NCBI GenBank assembly: GCA_021531385.1
Contig: JAFBIR010000001.1
Span: 428,279 to 492,278 of the forward strand
Direction: 5' to 3'
Length of the DNA: 64,000 bases
Source of the DNA: Parabacteroides distasonis
Lineage (GTDB): Bacteria > Bacteroidota > Bacteroidia > Bacteroidales > Tannerellaceae
Shown here piece by piece: positions 17,922-26,192 of the stretch; the stretch's first letter is position 1, and each line of letters starts with the position of its first letter. The translations under genes and the position numbers were made by a program. The notes beneath the pieces are model-generated. The model searched no databases. It had not been told where the DNA came from and was given only the letters and a program-made list of their open reading frames with translations.

Positions 17922-17929
17922 CAAATATA
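17922..17929 (-). promoter_or_regulatory. Bacteroidetes -7 promoter element for the hybrid sensor
   Basis: Minus-strand TATATTTG fits TAnnTTTG, 22 bp before the ATG at 17899. Confidence 0.55.
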
Positions 17930-18031
17930 GCACAAATCAAACAATTGCACACTTCTTATTCTCTTTTTTCTTTTTCAATTGGTAATTTAGCAACCGAAAA
18001 AAATACGCATCCGCCTTTGAAGGGAAGAGAT

Positions 18032-18841
18032 CTACCGCTGGAAGACCTTTGTACCTTTAATAATCACATCGGTCAGCGGACGGTCATTCTTGTCGGTTTT
18101 CATGAGCGTAACCTTCTCAACGATGTCAAATCCCTCTACCACCTCGCCAAAGATCGTCACCGAGCCATCCAAATGGGGCACGCCTCCAATGGTCTTGTAA
18201 ATCTCCCGACGATCGGCAGGAATCACGTAAGGCCCCATCGCGGCTAACGTATCCTCCAAGAGAATAGCCACTTGGCTATCTAATGCCACCGAATCAGCCG
18301 CCAAAGCTGGATCTTGTTGAGACAACTCTTTGCGGAGCTTGTAATAAAGCCAGTTACGACGAATCTCATTGATACGAGCCTCTTTTTGTGCCAACTCCTC
18401 ATCATTCAGCACCTTTCCCTGCACGAAGCAGAATTGGGTACCTGCCGAAGCACGTTCCGGATTGATCGCATCAATGTCTTTCGCATCAATCAAGGCGCCC
18501 CGCTTATTGAAATGGTTCGGCAAAATCTCAGCGGGCACCGTATAACCGCCGTAGCCATCCCCATAAAGCACACCTGGTTCATGCGCGATACTCTCTGGGT
18601 CACCTCCCTGCATCACAAACTCCTTGATTACCCGATGGAACAACAAGCCTTCGTAGGCATTTGCTTGGCAGAGCCGGATAAAATTCTCCTTGTGTAAAGG
18701 CGTGTCATCATACAGCACGACAGTCACATCACCCATCGTGGTCTTTACAGTCACATAAACAGGTTTATTGGGATCCAACGGTTTCTCTGCACAGGAGACC
18801 AGTCCCATCACCCCCAACAGGAATAGCCAAAAATTCTTCAT
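18032..18841 (-). CDS. cyclophilin-type peptidyl-prolyl isomerase lipoprotein
   Basis: A 269-residue lipoprotein (MKNFWLFLLGVMGLVSC) with a cyclophilin fold that should catalyse proline isomerisation during folding of exported proteins. Motifs: TTMGDVTVVLYDDTPLHKENF, GLLFHRVIKEFVMQGGDPES, ASAGTQFCFVQGKVLN and GSVTIFGEVVEGFDIVEKV. A charged helical insert (about 140-200) interrupts the cyclophilin domain. The in-frame codon at 18853 is TTG; the ATG at 18841 is preferred. It is the last gene of the metA-U32-cyclophilin unit. Confidence 0.92.
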   Translation of the reverse strand: MKNFWLFLLGVMGLVSCAEKPLDPNKPVYVTVKTTMGDVTVVLYDDTPLHKENFIRLCQANAYEGLLFHRVIKEFVMQGGDPESIAHEPGVLYGDGYGGYTVPAEILPNHFNKRGALIDAKDIDAINPERASAGTQFCFVQGKVLNDEELAQKEARINEIRRNWLYYKLRKELSQQDPALAADSVALDSQVAILLEDTLAAMGPYVIPADRREIYKTIGGVPHLDGSVTIFGEVVEGFDIVEKVTLMKTDKNDRPLTDVIIKGTKVFQR

Positions 18842-18853
18842 CCTCTTTGTCAA

Positions 18854-20698
18854 TTATTTATGATTAGTTTGATTGGTTTGAAATAGCAACATCTGACAAG
18901 CCGCACAGTCAAACTTCAAGCGAAGCAACGTATCCTTATATTGCAAATAATAAGGTTCCTTGAAGGGTGACTTTCCCTGCTGCCGATTAGGGCACCACCC
19001 CATACTGTAACGCAAGCAATGCTTTGTAAACATCAACGGCACCTCCGTGCGAGGCTGTCGCTCAAAAGCCGGCTCCACCTCCTCCACGCCATGCGCCCGA
19101 TAAAAGGCCTCTGCTTGGCTATTCGACACATTACCTAAATAGGTCAGCCGCTTCTCCGGATAGGGTGCGTCAGTAGGTGTCAGTCTCCGCTCTTCTCGCT
19201 GATAACGAATACGTTTAGCGGCCAATAAACGCTCCACCCCTTCCCTACGCATCTCTCCCAATAGCGAAGAGGGCACAAACCAAGGCTCTTGCAGGGTCAC
19301 CTCCACTGTCGTAGCCTCAAAGGGCGTATTGCCTAACTTAGCCAACTGGGTACGGATATTGGCGGACTGATCCGTGCGTGCCAACTCCTTCTGGAAAGGC
19401 TTCCCAATAGAGACACGGGCACCGCTCTCCTCCTTCAAGCTCAAGGTAAAGCCGAAGGGATTGTCAGCGAAGGTCATCTCCACCGCCAACTTACGCTCAG
19501 CCGAAGGTTTGGCTAATGTATTCTCAAACGCCTGATCCACATTTCGATAGAGGGCCATCTTGGGACGGATCATTGGTCGATCAAGTGTAAACACCTGATT
19601 GTTCTCCACCCGGTTCACCCGGAAACCCTCCAATTCGCCTCGTGCATTGAAAAAGGTCAAGCCATCTCCATTATGCAGCGCCTTCACCCCCGCGATCGTG
19701 AAGGAGTTGCCTTTCAACGCTTTCACGGTGCCAATCGGCTCACCCAACGACTTGGGCGTATCAAAACTGGTGATGTCTGCCCGACGGCCATGCAGGAAGA
19801 ATGGCGTAAATCCGCGATTGAAACTTTTTTCCAAGGCAGGCGTAAAATCAAAATGACTCCGCCCATAAGAGGCTCGGCGATACTCTGTCCTACGGGCAAA
19901 GATCGCATCCAATCGTTGACGGTAATAGGCCGTTACGTTCTTCACGTAAGAGACCTCCTTCAGTCGTCCCTCAATCTTCAAGGAGGAGACGCCGGCATCC
20001 AACAGCTCCTCCAACTGATCACTACGATTCATATCTTTCAGCGAAAGGAGATGTTTGCCCGCAACAATCTCTCGTCCCTCGGCGTCAATCATCCGATAGG
20101 GCAGGCGGCAATATTGCGCACACTCCCCCCGATTGGCACTGCGACCGCTCAAAGCAGCGCTCAAATAACACTGTCCGCTATAGCTGACGCACAACGCCCC
20201 ATGCACAAAGACCTCCAAAGGCACGGAGGTCTGCTCCGCAATCGCACGAATCTGCGCTAACGTCAATTCCCGCGCCAATACCACCTGCGTGAAACCCACC
20301 TCCTCCAAGAAGCGCACCTTCTCAGGCGTGCGATTATCCATCTGCGTACTGGCATGTAAAGGGATAGGTGGCAAATCCAAACGGGTAATACCCATGTCTT
20401 GAACGATCAAGGCATCCACCCCCGCTGAGTAAAGTTGATGAATCAAGCGTTGCGCCTCCGGCAATTCCTCCTCTCGCAAAATTGTATTGAGCGCCACGTA
20501 GATACGTGCCCCATAAAGATGAGCGAAAGCGCAAAGCTCCGCAATGTCCTCAACGCTATTTCCTGCCGCCGAGCGCGCGCCAAAACGTGGCGCACCAATA
20601 TAAACCGCATCTGCCCCGTGCAAGATCGCCTCCTTCCCACAAAGGAGATCCCGCGCAGGCGCTAACAACTCAATCGGACGACAACTCTCACTTCTCAT
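18854..20698 (-). CDS. U32 family protein with C-terminal DUF3656-like region
   Basis: A 614-residue member of the peptidase U32 family. Seen: [33 protein letters not shown] at the N-terminus, [19 protein letters not shown], and [12 protein letters not shown] with the cysteine cluster (C-x3-C). The long form with a second half after about residue 380 resembles E. coli RlhA (23S rRNA C2501 hydroxylation) more than short TrhP-type tRNA hydroxylation proteins. A role in RNA hydroxylation is by family; classic collagenase annotation is not supported. The gene overlaps metA by four bases (ATGA) and is followed directly by the cyclophilin gene. Confidence 0.85.
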   Translation of the reverse strand: MRSESCRPIELLAPARDLLCGKEAILHGADAVYIGAPRFGARSAAGNSVEDIAELCAFAHLYGARIYVALNTILREEELPEAQRLIHQLYSAGVDALIVQDMGITRLDLPPIPLHASTQMDNRTPEKVRFLEEVGFTQVVLARELTLAQIRAIAEQTSVPLEVFVHGALCVSYSGQCYLSAALSGRSANRGECAQYCRLPYRMIDAEGREIVAGKHLLSLKDMNRSDQLEELLDAGVSSLKIEGRLKEVSYVKNVTAYYRQRLDAIFARRTEYRRASYGRSHFDFTPALEKSFNRGFTPFFLHGRRADITSFDTPKSLGEPIGTVKALKGNSFTIAGVKALHNGDGLTFFNARGELEGFRVNRVENNQVFTLDRPMIRPKMALYRNVDQAFENTLAKPSAERKLAVEMTFADNPFGFTLSLKEESGARVSIGKPFQKELARTDQSANIRTQLAKLGNTPFEATTVEVTLQEPWFVPSSLLGEMRREGVERLLAAKRIRYQREERRLTPTDAPYPEKRLTYLGNVSNSQAEAFYRAHGVEEVEPAFERQPRTEVPLMFTKHCLRYSMGWCPNRQQGKSPFKEPYYLQYKDTLLRLKFDCAACQMLLFQTNQTNHK

Positions 20699-21630
20699 CG
20701 CAAGTCACCCAGCTGTTGAATATCCTCGATGCGATAAGGCGTCTCTTGATAGACATAATAGTTCAGCCAGTTGGTGAACAGCAGGTTCGCATGTCCACGC
20801 CAACGCACCACCGGTCCCTGTGCCGGATCGTCATTGCGGTAATAGTTATGGGGCTTACTGATGGGCAATCCCTTCCCTAAATCGCGTATATACTCATCGT
20901 TCAAGGTGTAAGGTGAATACTCCGAATGTCCCGTGATAAAGAACTCACGTCCGCCACGGGCCATCGCCATATAGACCCCACTCTCCTCACTCTCGGAGAG
21001 CAACGTCAGCTCAGGCACTTTCAGGATGTCCTCTCTCCTCACCTCGGTGTGTCGGCTGTGAGGCACGAAGAACTCGTCATCGAACCCCCGGAAAATCGGA
21101 GTGAAGGGTTCCCGGATCGTATGCCGAAAGACACCGAACATCTTCGCTGGCAGGTCATATTTCGGCACGCCAAAGAAATGATAAAGCCCGGCCTGTGCCG
21201 CCCAGCATATATATAAGGTAGAGGTAACATGGGTTCTCGCCCAATCGAAGATCTGCGTCACCTCCTCCCAATAGCTCACCTCCTCGAAAGGCATCTGCTC
21301 CACCGGGGCTCCCGTGATGATCATGCCATCGTAGTAGTCTCCCTGGATCGCCTCGAAGTCCTTATAGAATTTCCGCATGTGCTCGATAGGAGTATTCTTG
21401 GGCGTATGTCCCTTAATTTTCATGAAATCCAACTCCACCTGCAAAGGGGTGTTGCTCAGGAGACGCACCAAATCGGTCTCAGTCGTTATCTTCAGCGGCA
21501 TCAAATTCAACACGACTACTCGCAGCGGACGGATGTCTTGTTTCTCCGCCCGCAAGGAATCCATCACAAAGATGTGTTCTTTCTTGAGTAGCTCGATCGC
21601 CGGTAAATTTTGTTGTAAATTTAAAGGCAT
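20695..21630 (-). CDS. metA: homoserine O-acyltransferase (MetA)
   Basis: A 311-residue homoserine O-acetyl/succinyltransferase, first committed step of methionine synthesis. The start is the ATG at 21630 ([15 protein letters not shown], conserved in MetA) rather than the in-frame ATG ten codons upstream. Catalytic Cys142 lies in [15 protein letters not shown]; other family segments are [27 protein letters not shown] and [14 protein letters not shown] with the catalytic His. Whether acetyl- or succinyl-CoA is used cannot be told from position-specific residues with confidence. First gene of a three-gene unit. Confidence 0.95.
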   Translation of the reverse strand: MPLNLQQNLPAIELLKKEHIFVMDSLRAEKQDIRPLRVVVLNLMPLKITTETDLVRLLSNTPLQVELDFMKIKGHTPKNTPIEHMRKFYKDFEAIQGDYYDGMIITGAPVEQMPFEEVSYWEEVTQIFDWARTHVTSTLYICWAAQAGLYHFFGVPKYDLPAKMFGVFRHTIREPFTPIFRGFDDEFFVPHSRHTEVRREDILKVPELTLLSESEESGVYMAMARGGREFFITGHSEYSPYTLNDEYIRDLGKGLPISKPHNYYRNDDPAQGPVVRWRGHANLLFTNWLNYYVYQETPYRIEDIQQLGDLR

Positions 21631-21657
21631 ATTCCTTGTTCTATTTTTTTCGGCAAG

Positions 21658-21665
21658 CAAAGATA
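21658..21665 (-). promoter_or_regulatory. Bacteroidetes -7 promoter element for metA
   Basis: Minus-strand TATCTTTG fits TAnnTTTG, 27 bp before the metA ATG. A second identical TATCTTTG lies at 21743-21750 and could give a longer leader; it sits within an 8-bp inverted repeat (GCCTATCT / AGATAGGC). Confidence 0.55.
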
Positions 21666-21804
21666 GTGCAAACCGAACACAAAAGCAGCAAGCTCGCTTG
21701 ACTGTTTTGCTGAGGTGCCGCCTATCTCCGCTCGTTGAGATGCAAAGATAGGCATAAATTTCGATCTAATGCTTAGAAAGCACCGCTCACCTCAACTTTC
21801 ATAC

Positions 21805-21843
21805 GACCCCGCCCTCAAGAGGGCGGAGCCGATAAATAGTCTT
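21805..21843. repeat. GC-rich palindromic repeat, copy C (after the leader-peptide gene)
   Basis: Contains CCGCCCTC-AA-GAGGGCGG, a perfect 8-bp hairpin, within a block about 35 of 40 bases identical to copy A at 23719. It starts 13 bp past the leader-peptide stop on the minus strand. No T tract follows, so it is not a convincing intrinsic terminator. Confidence 0.85.
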
Positions 21844-21855
21844 TCATCGCAAGGA

Positions 21856-22059
21856 TCATTCCAGGTTTGAATCACTATCATCTGGGTCGTAGCAACCATT
21901 CTCCCATTCGCAGTGCCGATCAGCGAGGCATTCCTCTTTTGTCTTATAAAACTCATAACAAGGATAACTCCCAGCTGGATAAATTGCACCACCCGTTACC
22001 TGCTCTAACTCCTCATCTGAGACGAGGCGCACATCGTTTTTTTCATTGTTTGTAGTCAT
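21856..22059 (-). CDS. double-glycine leader peptide with a 43-residue, four-cysteine core
   Basis: A 67-residue protein whose N-terminal half is a classic double-glycine leader: LVSDEELEQVTGG, residues 12-24, with the hydrophobic/acidic spacing of class II bacteriocin leaders and the Bacteroidales natural-product-precursor families. Cleavage after Gly24 would release residues 25-67, containing Cys34, Cys44, Cys50 and Cys56 (C-x9-C-x5-C-x5-C) and an acidic tail (YDPDDSDS). The core could form two disulfides or be modified. It lies 60 bp after the Tat esterase gene and is flanked on both sides by copies of a GC-rich palindrome. No C39 peptidase-transporter, radical-SAM or lanthipeptide enzyme is in the window. 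Bacteriocin, signal peptide or RiPP precursor are all possible; the leader is the firm part. Confidence 0.75.
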   Translation of the reverse strand: MTTNNEKNDVRLVSDEELEQVTGGAIYPAGSYPCYEFYKTKEECLADRHCEWENGCYDPDDSDSNLE

Positions 22060-22090
22060 ACAATTATTACTTTTAAAGGTTTATAAAATA

Positions 22091-22119
22091 ACCCCGCCCC
22101 TAAGAGAGCGGAGCCGAAA
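22091..22119. repeat. GC-rich palindromic repeat, copy B (between esterase and leader peptide)
   Basis: A diverged copy of the block at 21805 and 23719: ACCCCGCCCC..GAGCGGAGCCG. It begins directly at the stop codon of the esterase and lies about 286 bp from copy C in the same orientation, so the leader-peptide gene sits exactly between B and C. Confidence 0.75.
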
Positions 22120-23769
22120 TTATCCCTCGATATAGCCCAATGCCGTCCACATCTCACGCTCTGCCCGCTGTGGATCGGCCACTACCGAGCAGGGCGCATC
22201 AATCTGCATCACGGATCGTTGGGTCAAGTCGTAAGCTGGCCATTCCGGTAACTCCGCCGTACCAGGTTTGCCATTTCGGGCAAAAGAGGTCCAAAGCGAA
22301 GCAAAAGCATGCGCTGCCTGCATACGTTCCGGACGATCACCTGTCAAGCCACCACCCGCCTCCACATTGTCAAACTTGTAGGCAATGTCCATCGCATGAG
22401 GGGTACTCATCGGATAATCGGTGCCGGGCACCTTACCACCATGCTCGAAACAGAAATTATAGAGATAAGCAGGAGCCCCTCCTTGTCGGGTCTTTTTCTC
22501 TGCGATTTCGATAGAGCCTAACCCCATCATAGCGATCGAGGTAATCGCCACATAAAGTTCAGAAGCTGTAGCCTCAGGACGACAACGCCGATAGGTGCGG
22601 ACGATCTCCTCCGCATGCGCCCCATACTGCGGACGCAACAGTTCCACCACCCGCTTGTCCTCCTTGGCGCCTAACTTCAAGGGCTCCAAGTTGCCACCAG
22701 TCATCAGGAAGAAGATGTATTCATCGGCGTTCCACCCCACCATCACCGGCTTCTCTTTCGACAATGCCGGAGCCGCAGGCACAAAAGGATGCGCCAAGAT
22801 AGAGACTTGATCCACCACAGGGGCAAAGCCAAAACGCTCCCCTTTTTTCAAGGCTTTTCCCTGCAAAAAGTTATTCATCTGCCCTTGAAGGGTAAAGAGC
22901 TGTTCTGCAGGCACCTCGAAAAGTTTGCGCCAATCATTCTTAGCTATGCCCAACTCCTTCAAGGTCAACTCAGCAACCATAGCGGCTGTCTCCAAGGAGT
23001 TGATCCGCAAACCGGGACCACTCTCAATAGAAGCCTTATTGAAATAGGGCGCTGCTGCTGGCATACCATATAATATAGAGGTCTTATAGCCTCCACCCGA
23101 CTCTCCACAGATCATCACATTGTCCGGATCGCCACCGAACTGGGCGATATTGGCCTTGACCCATTTCAAACCCTCTACAATATCAAGAATGCCGTTGTTG
23201 CCCGAGGTGGCATACTCCTCACCAGCAATCGCTCCCAGATAGAGAAAACCAAAGATGTTCAAGCGATGGTTGGTCTCGACCACCACCACATCGAAATGAC
23301 GTGCCAAGTTCGCCCCATCCTGTGCCAGAGATCCTCCCGAGCCGGTAGCGTAACCGCCTCCATGATTATAGAACACCACGGGACGTTTCGCCCCATCATT
23401 CGCAGGCGTCCAAACATTCAAGAAGAGGCAATCCTCGCCCGGAGCCGGCTCATCCTTGCCATACACGGTCGTAGGCAATTGCATCGCAGGCGTACCTAAT
23501 TGCAAGGCATCCCGCACACCACTCCACGCTTTCAGCGGTGCCGGTCGCCCGAAACGGTGCACTCCAGAGACCGATCCGGCATACGGAATGCCCTTGAAGA
23601 TGTTGACACCCAACTCACGAATGCCTCTCACCTTGCCATAGGCAGTCTCCGCCGTGACATAAGCGCCATCCTCAGGAAGCGCATCGCCTCCTTTTGGCTT
23701 GCAGCCTAAGAGCAAAAACGACCCCGCCCCCATGAGGGCGGAGCCGATAAATTGTCTTCTGGTCAGCAT
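22120..23769 (-). CDS. Tat-exported type B carboxylesterase
   Basis: A 549-residue type B carboxylesterase/lipase (para-nitrobenzyl esterase group). The N-terminus carries a twin-arginine signal and lipobox-like stretch (TRRQFIGSALMGAGSFLLLGC). The catalytic nucleophile is Ser224 in CGESGGGY; the EDCLFLNVWTP and YNHGGGYATGS segments mark the family and the oxyanion hole, and a late His in TPHAMD fits the triad. The natural substrate is unknown. Part of the signal-peptide coding sequence is palindrome copy A. It begins 1 bp after the stop of the sugar isomerase-like gene, so both are cotranscribed. Confidence 0.88.
   Translation of the reverse strand: MLTRRQFIGSALMGAGSFLLLGCKPKGGDALPEDGAYVTAETAYGKVRGIRELGVNIFKGIPYAGSVSGVHRFGRPAPLKAWSGVRDALQLGTPAMQLPTTVYGKDEPAPGEDCLFLNVWTPANDGAKRPVVFYNHGGGYATGSGGSLAQDGANLARHFDVVVVETNHRLNIFGFLYLGAIAGEEYATSGNNGILDIVEGLKWVKANIAQFGGDPDNVMICGESGGGYKTSILYGMPAAAPYFNKASIESGPGLRINSLETAAMVAELTLKELGIAKNDWRKLFEVPAEQLFTLQGQMNNFLQGKALKKGERFGFAPVVDQVSILAHPFVPAAPALSKEKPVMVGWNADEYIFFLMTGGNLEPLKLGAKEDKRVVELLRPQYGAHAEEIVRTYRRCRPEATASELYVAITSIAMMGLGSIEIAEKKTRQGGAPAYLYNFCFEHGGKVPGTDYPMSTPHAMDIAYKFDNVEAGGGLTGDRPERMQAAHAFASLWTSFARNGKPGTAELPEWPAYDLTQRSVMQIDAPCSVVADPQRAEREMWTALGYIEG
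23719..23757. repeat. GC-rich palindromic repeat, copy A (inside the esterase signal-peptide codons)
   Basis: ACCCCGCCCCCATGAGGGCG with flanks matches copies B and C. Here it is translated and encodes the FIGSALMGAGS part of the Tat signal peptide, so it is either the source of B and C or an inserted palindrome that was taken into the coding sequence. Confidence 0.8.
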
Positions 23770-23770
23770 A

Positions 23771-24715
23771 TTACTTCACAAAAGGTGCGTTCAACAGATA
23801 GTCGGCGCAACCCTTCACGCCCTCGAACTGCGTGCGTCCGTCCGGCATACGCTCCAACTCCACGAAGTAATCCTTGATGCCATTGGCAGCCGCCTGGGCA
23901 AAAATCTTCTCGAAGTTCATCATACCCGAATCGCCTAACACGGCCCGATCCTTGATGTGGAGCACCTTGATGCGATCCTTGCAGTTCTTCAGCCATTGGA
24001 TCGGATCCTGCTGACCCATCACTGCCCAATAAACATCCATCTCAAAGAAAACCAACGATGGATCGGTGTTCTTCAGGAACAACTCATAGATCAACTCACC
24101 CTCACGCACCCGACGGCCAAACTTCGACTCCGTGCCACCCGGTGTCACCTTCGCGAACTCCATCTCGTGGTTGTGATAGCCAAAGGGGATTCCAGCCGCC
24201 TTCACAATCTTACCTGCCTCGTTGAACACCTCGCAGACAAACTTCGTCTCCTCCACGCTGCGCGTCGTAGGCTGACCCGGTTGAATCAAATACTTCACGC
24301 CCAACTTCGCATGATCGTCAGCTGTCCGCTTCCAATACTCCTGAATCTTAGGCAAGCTCTCCTTCGTATAGTCTCTCGTCGGAGGGTTCACGTGCGAGCT
24401 GGTGATTTTCAAGCCGGCATCTTCCGCCATCTTCTTGAACTCCATCATATCGACACCACCGATCTTACCCTCTTTGTAACCAGCTAATTCCAAGTTGGTA
24501 TAGCCCATCCCCTTCACCTTCTTCAAGCCACCCGGCACATCCTCATACAGCTCCTTGGATAAAGAATAGATTTGCAAACCGATCGTCTTCGACGCATTCG
24601 CCACGGGCGAAGCGCTCCCATTCGACGCATACACACTCGTTGCCTTTCCGGCAAACAGACCTCCCAAAGTCAGCAAGGAGGCACTTTTCAAAAAGTCTCT
24701 TCTGTTAGTCATCAT
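23771..24715 (-). CDS. Tat-exported sugar phosphate isomerase/epimerase-like TIM barrel
   Basis: A 314-residue xylose-isomerase-like TIM barrel (AP endonuclease 2 superfamily) with a twin-arginine signal (NRRDFLKSASLLTLGG). Family segments: GLQIYSLSKELYED, MGYTNLELAGY, SSHVNPP, FGYHNHEMEF and VFFEMDVYWAV, followed by KVLHIKDR and YFVELER, which supply the usual metal ligands (His, Glu, Asp). Exported members of this family in Bacteroidetes are usually annotated as sugar isomerases or epimerases without a known substrate. Either of two adjacent ATG codons (24715 or 24712) may start it. Confidence 0.85.
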   Translation of the reverse strand: MMTNRRDFLKSASLLTLGGLFAGKATSVYASNGSASPVANASKTIGLQIYSLSKELYEDVPGGLKKVKGMGYTNLELAGYKEGKIGGVDMMEFKKMAEDAGLKITSSHVNPPTRDYTKESLPKIQEYWKRTADDHAKLGVKYLIQPGQPTTRSVEETKFVCEVFNEAGKIVKAAGIPFGYHNHEMEFAKVTPGGTESKFGRRVREGELIYELFLKNTDPSLVFFEMDVYWAVMGQQDPIQWLKNCKDRIKVLHIKDRAVLGDSGMMNFEKIFAQAAANGIKDYFVELERMPDGRTQFEGVKGCADYLLNAPFVK

Positions 24716-24818
24716 GAATTAAGAATTTAAGTTGCCTCAAAAGTACACGTTTTCGGCTAAATAGGCAAGAAAAGGAGCAGATTTATCCCAAAAAGCCTTT
24801 TCCATTTGTCCACCAATT

Positions 24819-24988
24819 TGTCTAATGAACGAATTCGACTATCCATTGAACCGAATTTGGCTACCCGATTTTGTCTTGTCTAATTGTCCAATTGCGTATA
24901 TATATATATATACGCATTGGATTAGACAAATTAAATGCTTTTTTCTTGTCTAATTGCATGTCTAATCACCTTCCTCTGCGATTAGACA
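24819..24988. repeat. cluster of six TGTCTAAT motifs forming nested palindromes
   Basis: TGTCTAAT occurs at 24819, 24877, 24947 and 24959, and its complement ATTAGACA at 24921 and 24981. Copies at 24877 and 24921 enclose CCAAT...ATTGG and GCGTATATATATATATACGC, giving a near-symmetric 52-bp cruciform-prone block. Copies at 24959 and 24981 form a 9-bp hairpin. The stretch is A/T-rich and lies 100-270 bp upstream of the sugar isomerase-like gene. Operator sites, a phase-variable tract or remains of a small palindromic mobile element are possible. The rest of 24716-25030 holds no gene that I can see. Confidence 0.7.
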
Positions 24989-25030
24989 TTAGAAGCTAAG
25001 AAAGCCGCTTCGGATGACCCCTAAGTATCC

Positions 25031-25128
25031 TCCGCCCTGAAAGGGCAACAAGCGCAGAGCCCAGAGCAGAGCGTAGCGACACCCTGGGTATTTTGTATCG
25101 TTTCCCGATAGCGCCCTGCAAGGCGCAC
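25031..25128. repeat. REP-like block of three short GC-rich hairpins
   Basis: Three small hairpins follow each other: GCCCTgaaAGGGC, a CCCAG...CTGGG pair, and GCGCC...GGCGC. The block runs directly into the IS66 remnant. From memory, similar GC-rich palindromic blocks recur between genes of Bacteroidetes; only this copy is visible here, so the repeat status is inference. Confidence 0.45.
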
Positions 25129-25232
25129 GAAGTGAATCCAAGGGATTACTTGAATGACATCATTGCCCGAATGCCCTATCATAAGAAGGCTATTCATGAG
25201 GAACTATTGAATCTGCTTCCACATGAAGTTGC
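25126..25232 (+). pseudogene. IS66-family transposase C-terminal scar
   Basis: About 33 codons translate as VNPRDYLNDIIARMPYHKK...EELLNLLPHE, matching the extreme C-terminus of IS66-family transposases (NPREWL..VL.R.P....L..LLP). The upstream part of the transposase and the other IS66 genes are missing. Confidence 0.6.
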
Positions 25233-25312
25233 AACATTCGGAAAGTGTGTTGACCAAACAGGCTATAGAATCTGGAAACTAATCCCAACTGCAACATATA
25301 GGTTCAACAAAA

Positions 25313-25357
25313 CAATAGCGACTGCATCTATTAGATTTATAGTGACAGTCGCTATTG
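25313..25357. repeat. perfect 12-bp inverted repeat
   Basis: CAATAGCGACTG and CAGTCGCTATTG are separated by 21 A/T-rich bases. It lies between the IS66 scar and the truncated IS1380 copy; it may be a terminator-like or element-end structure. No T tract follows on either strand. Confidence 0.6.
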
Positions 25358-25387
25358 GTGTATAGAAAGGTTCAAAACCTGTAGTTC

Positions 25388-26041
25388 TTCGGATGCTTAC
25401 TTCTATATCCGTGCCAACCGCAGCAGTTCGCTCTACGACGACATCTTTGCGCTCAGAGGGTGGAAAAAGGAGGAATTTAACGGCATTGAGTTTGAGCTGG
25501 CCTCCATTCTCGTCGAGAAATGGAAAGGGAAGGCATACCGTCTCGTGATTCAAAGACAGAAGCGGATAGACGGCGAACTCGACCTGTGGGAAGAAGAATA
25601 CACCTACCGCTGCATCCTTACAAATGACCACGAGTCTTCCGATAGAGAGATTGTTGAATTCTACAACCTCCGTGGAGGGAAGGAGCGCATCTTCGACGAC
25701 ATGGCGGGCGAATTCGGCTGGAACAGGCTTCCTAAATCCTTCATGGACGAGAACACGGTATTTCTTCTGCTTACAGCCCTCATACGAAACTTCTATAAAC
25801 TCATCATGGGAAGGCTTGACGTGAAGAGGTTCGGACTCAAGGCAACAAGCCGCATCAAGGCGTTTGTCTTCAGGTTCATCTCTGTGCCAGCCAAATGGAT
25901 CAGGACATCAAGGCAGTATGTGCTGAATATCTATTCATGCAACAACGCTTATGCTGATGTGTTCCTGAATGACTTTGGATAACACCGACAACTTATGCTC
26001 GTAATTCTGCGTATTGCCTCAAGTCGCATGGTGGGGTAAGG
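25388..26041 (+). mobile_element. 5'-truncated IS1380-family element with transposase C-terminal fragment
   Basis: From about 25388 the sequence translates in one frame as the last 198 residues of an IS1380-type transposase (FYIRANRSSSLYDDIFALRG ... stop at 25982), closely similar to residues 240-428 of the intact copy next to it, including FYNLRGGKERIFDD with the final acidic catalytic residue. The first half is missing. The right end (CAAGTCGCATGGTGGGGTAAG) matches the right end of the intact copy, and the intact element begins 12 bp later. Confidence 0.85.
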
Positions 26042-26094
26042 GGTATTTGTATCCTTAATTCCGCAACACTATTACAAATATAACTTTTTAAGTA

Positions 26095-26192
26095 CCTGAG
26101 CAACAAAAAGTTGCTCAGGATTTTGCCATGTCAGATTTTTCACCTATCTTAGTGTTGCAAATCAAAATATGTATCAAACCCGACAGACATGG
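26095..26192 (+). promoter_or_regulatory. IS1380 leader: hairpin plus start-codon-sequestering inverted repeat
   Basis: Two structures lie before the transposase. First, CCTGAGCAAC-AAAAA-GTTGCTCAGG (26095-26119), a perfect 10-bp hairpin. Second, TTGCCATGTC (26123-26132) can pair with GACATGGTAA (26186-26195), which contains the ATG at 26189, with one G-U pair. The other two left ends in the window keep both pairings despite base changes. RNA entering from outside would therefore hide the start codon, as known for IS10 and IS50. Confidence 0.65.

Noticed and set aside
21809..21826. GC-rich hairpin C as terminator of the leader-peptide gene
   Set aside because: No T tract follows on either strand and the same block is found inside coding sequence (copy A).
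21792..21992. 66-codon frame overlapping the leader peptide on the minus strand
   Set aside because: It is another frame of the same strand; its RLFIGSALLRAGSYES end appears only because palindrome copy C repeats the esterase signal-peptide codons.
25313..25390. tRNA or attC-like site suggested by the GGTTCAAAACC motif and the hairpin
   Set aside because: No cloverleaf or acceptor stem can be formed and no integrase gene is nearby.
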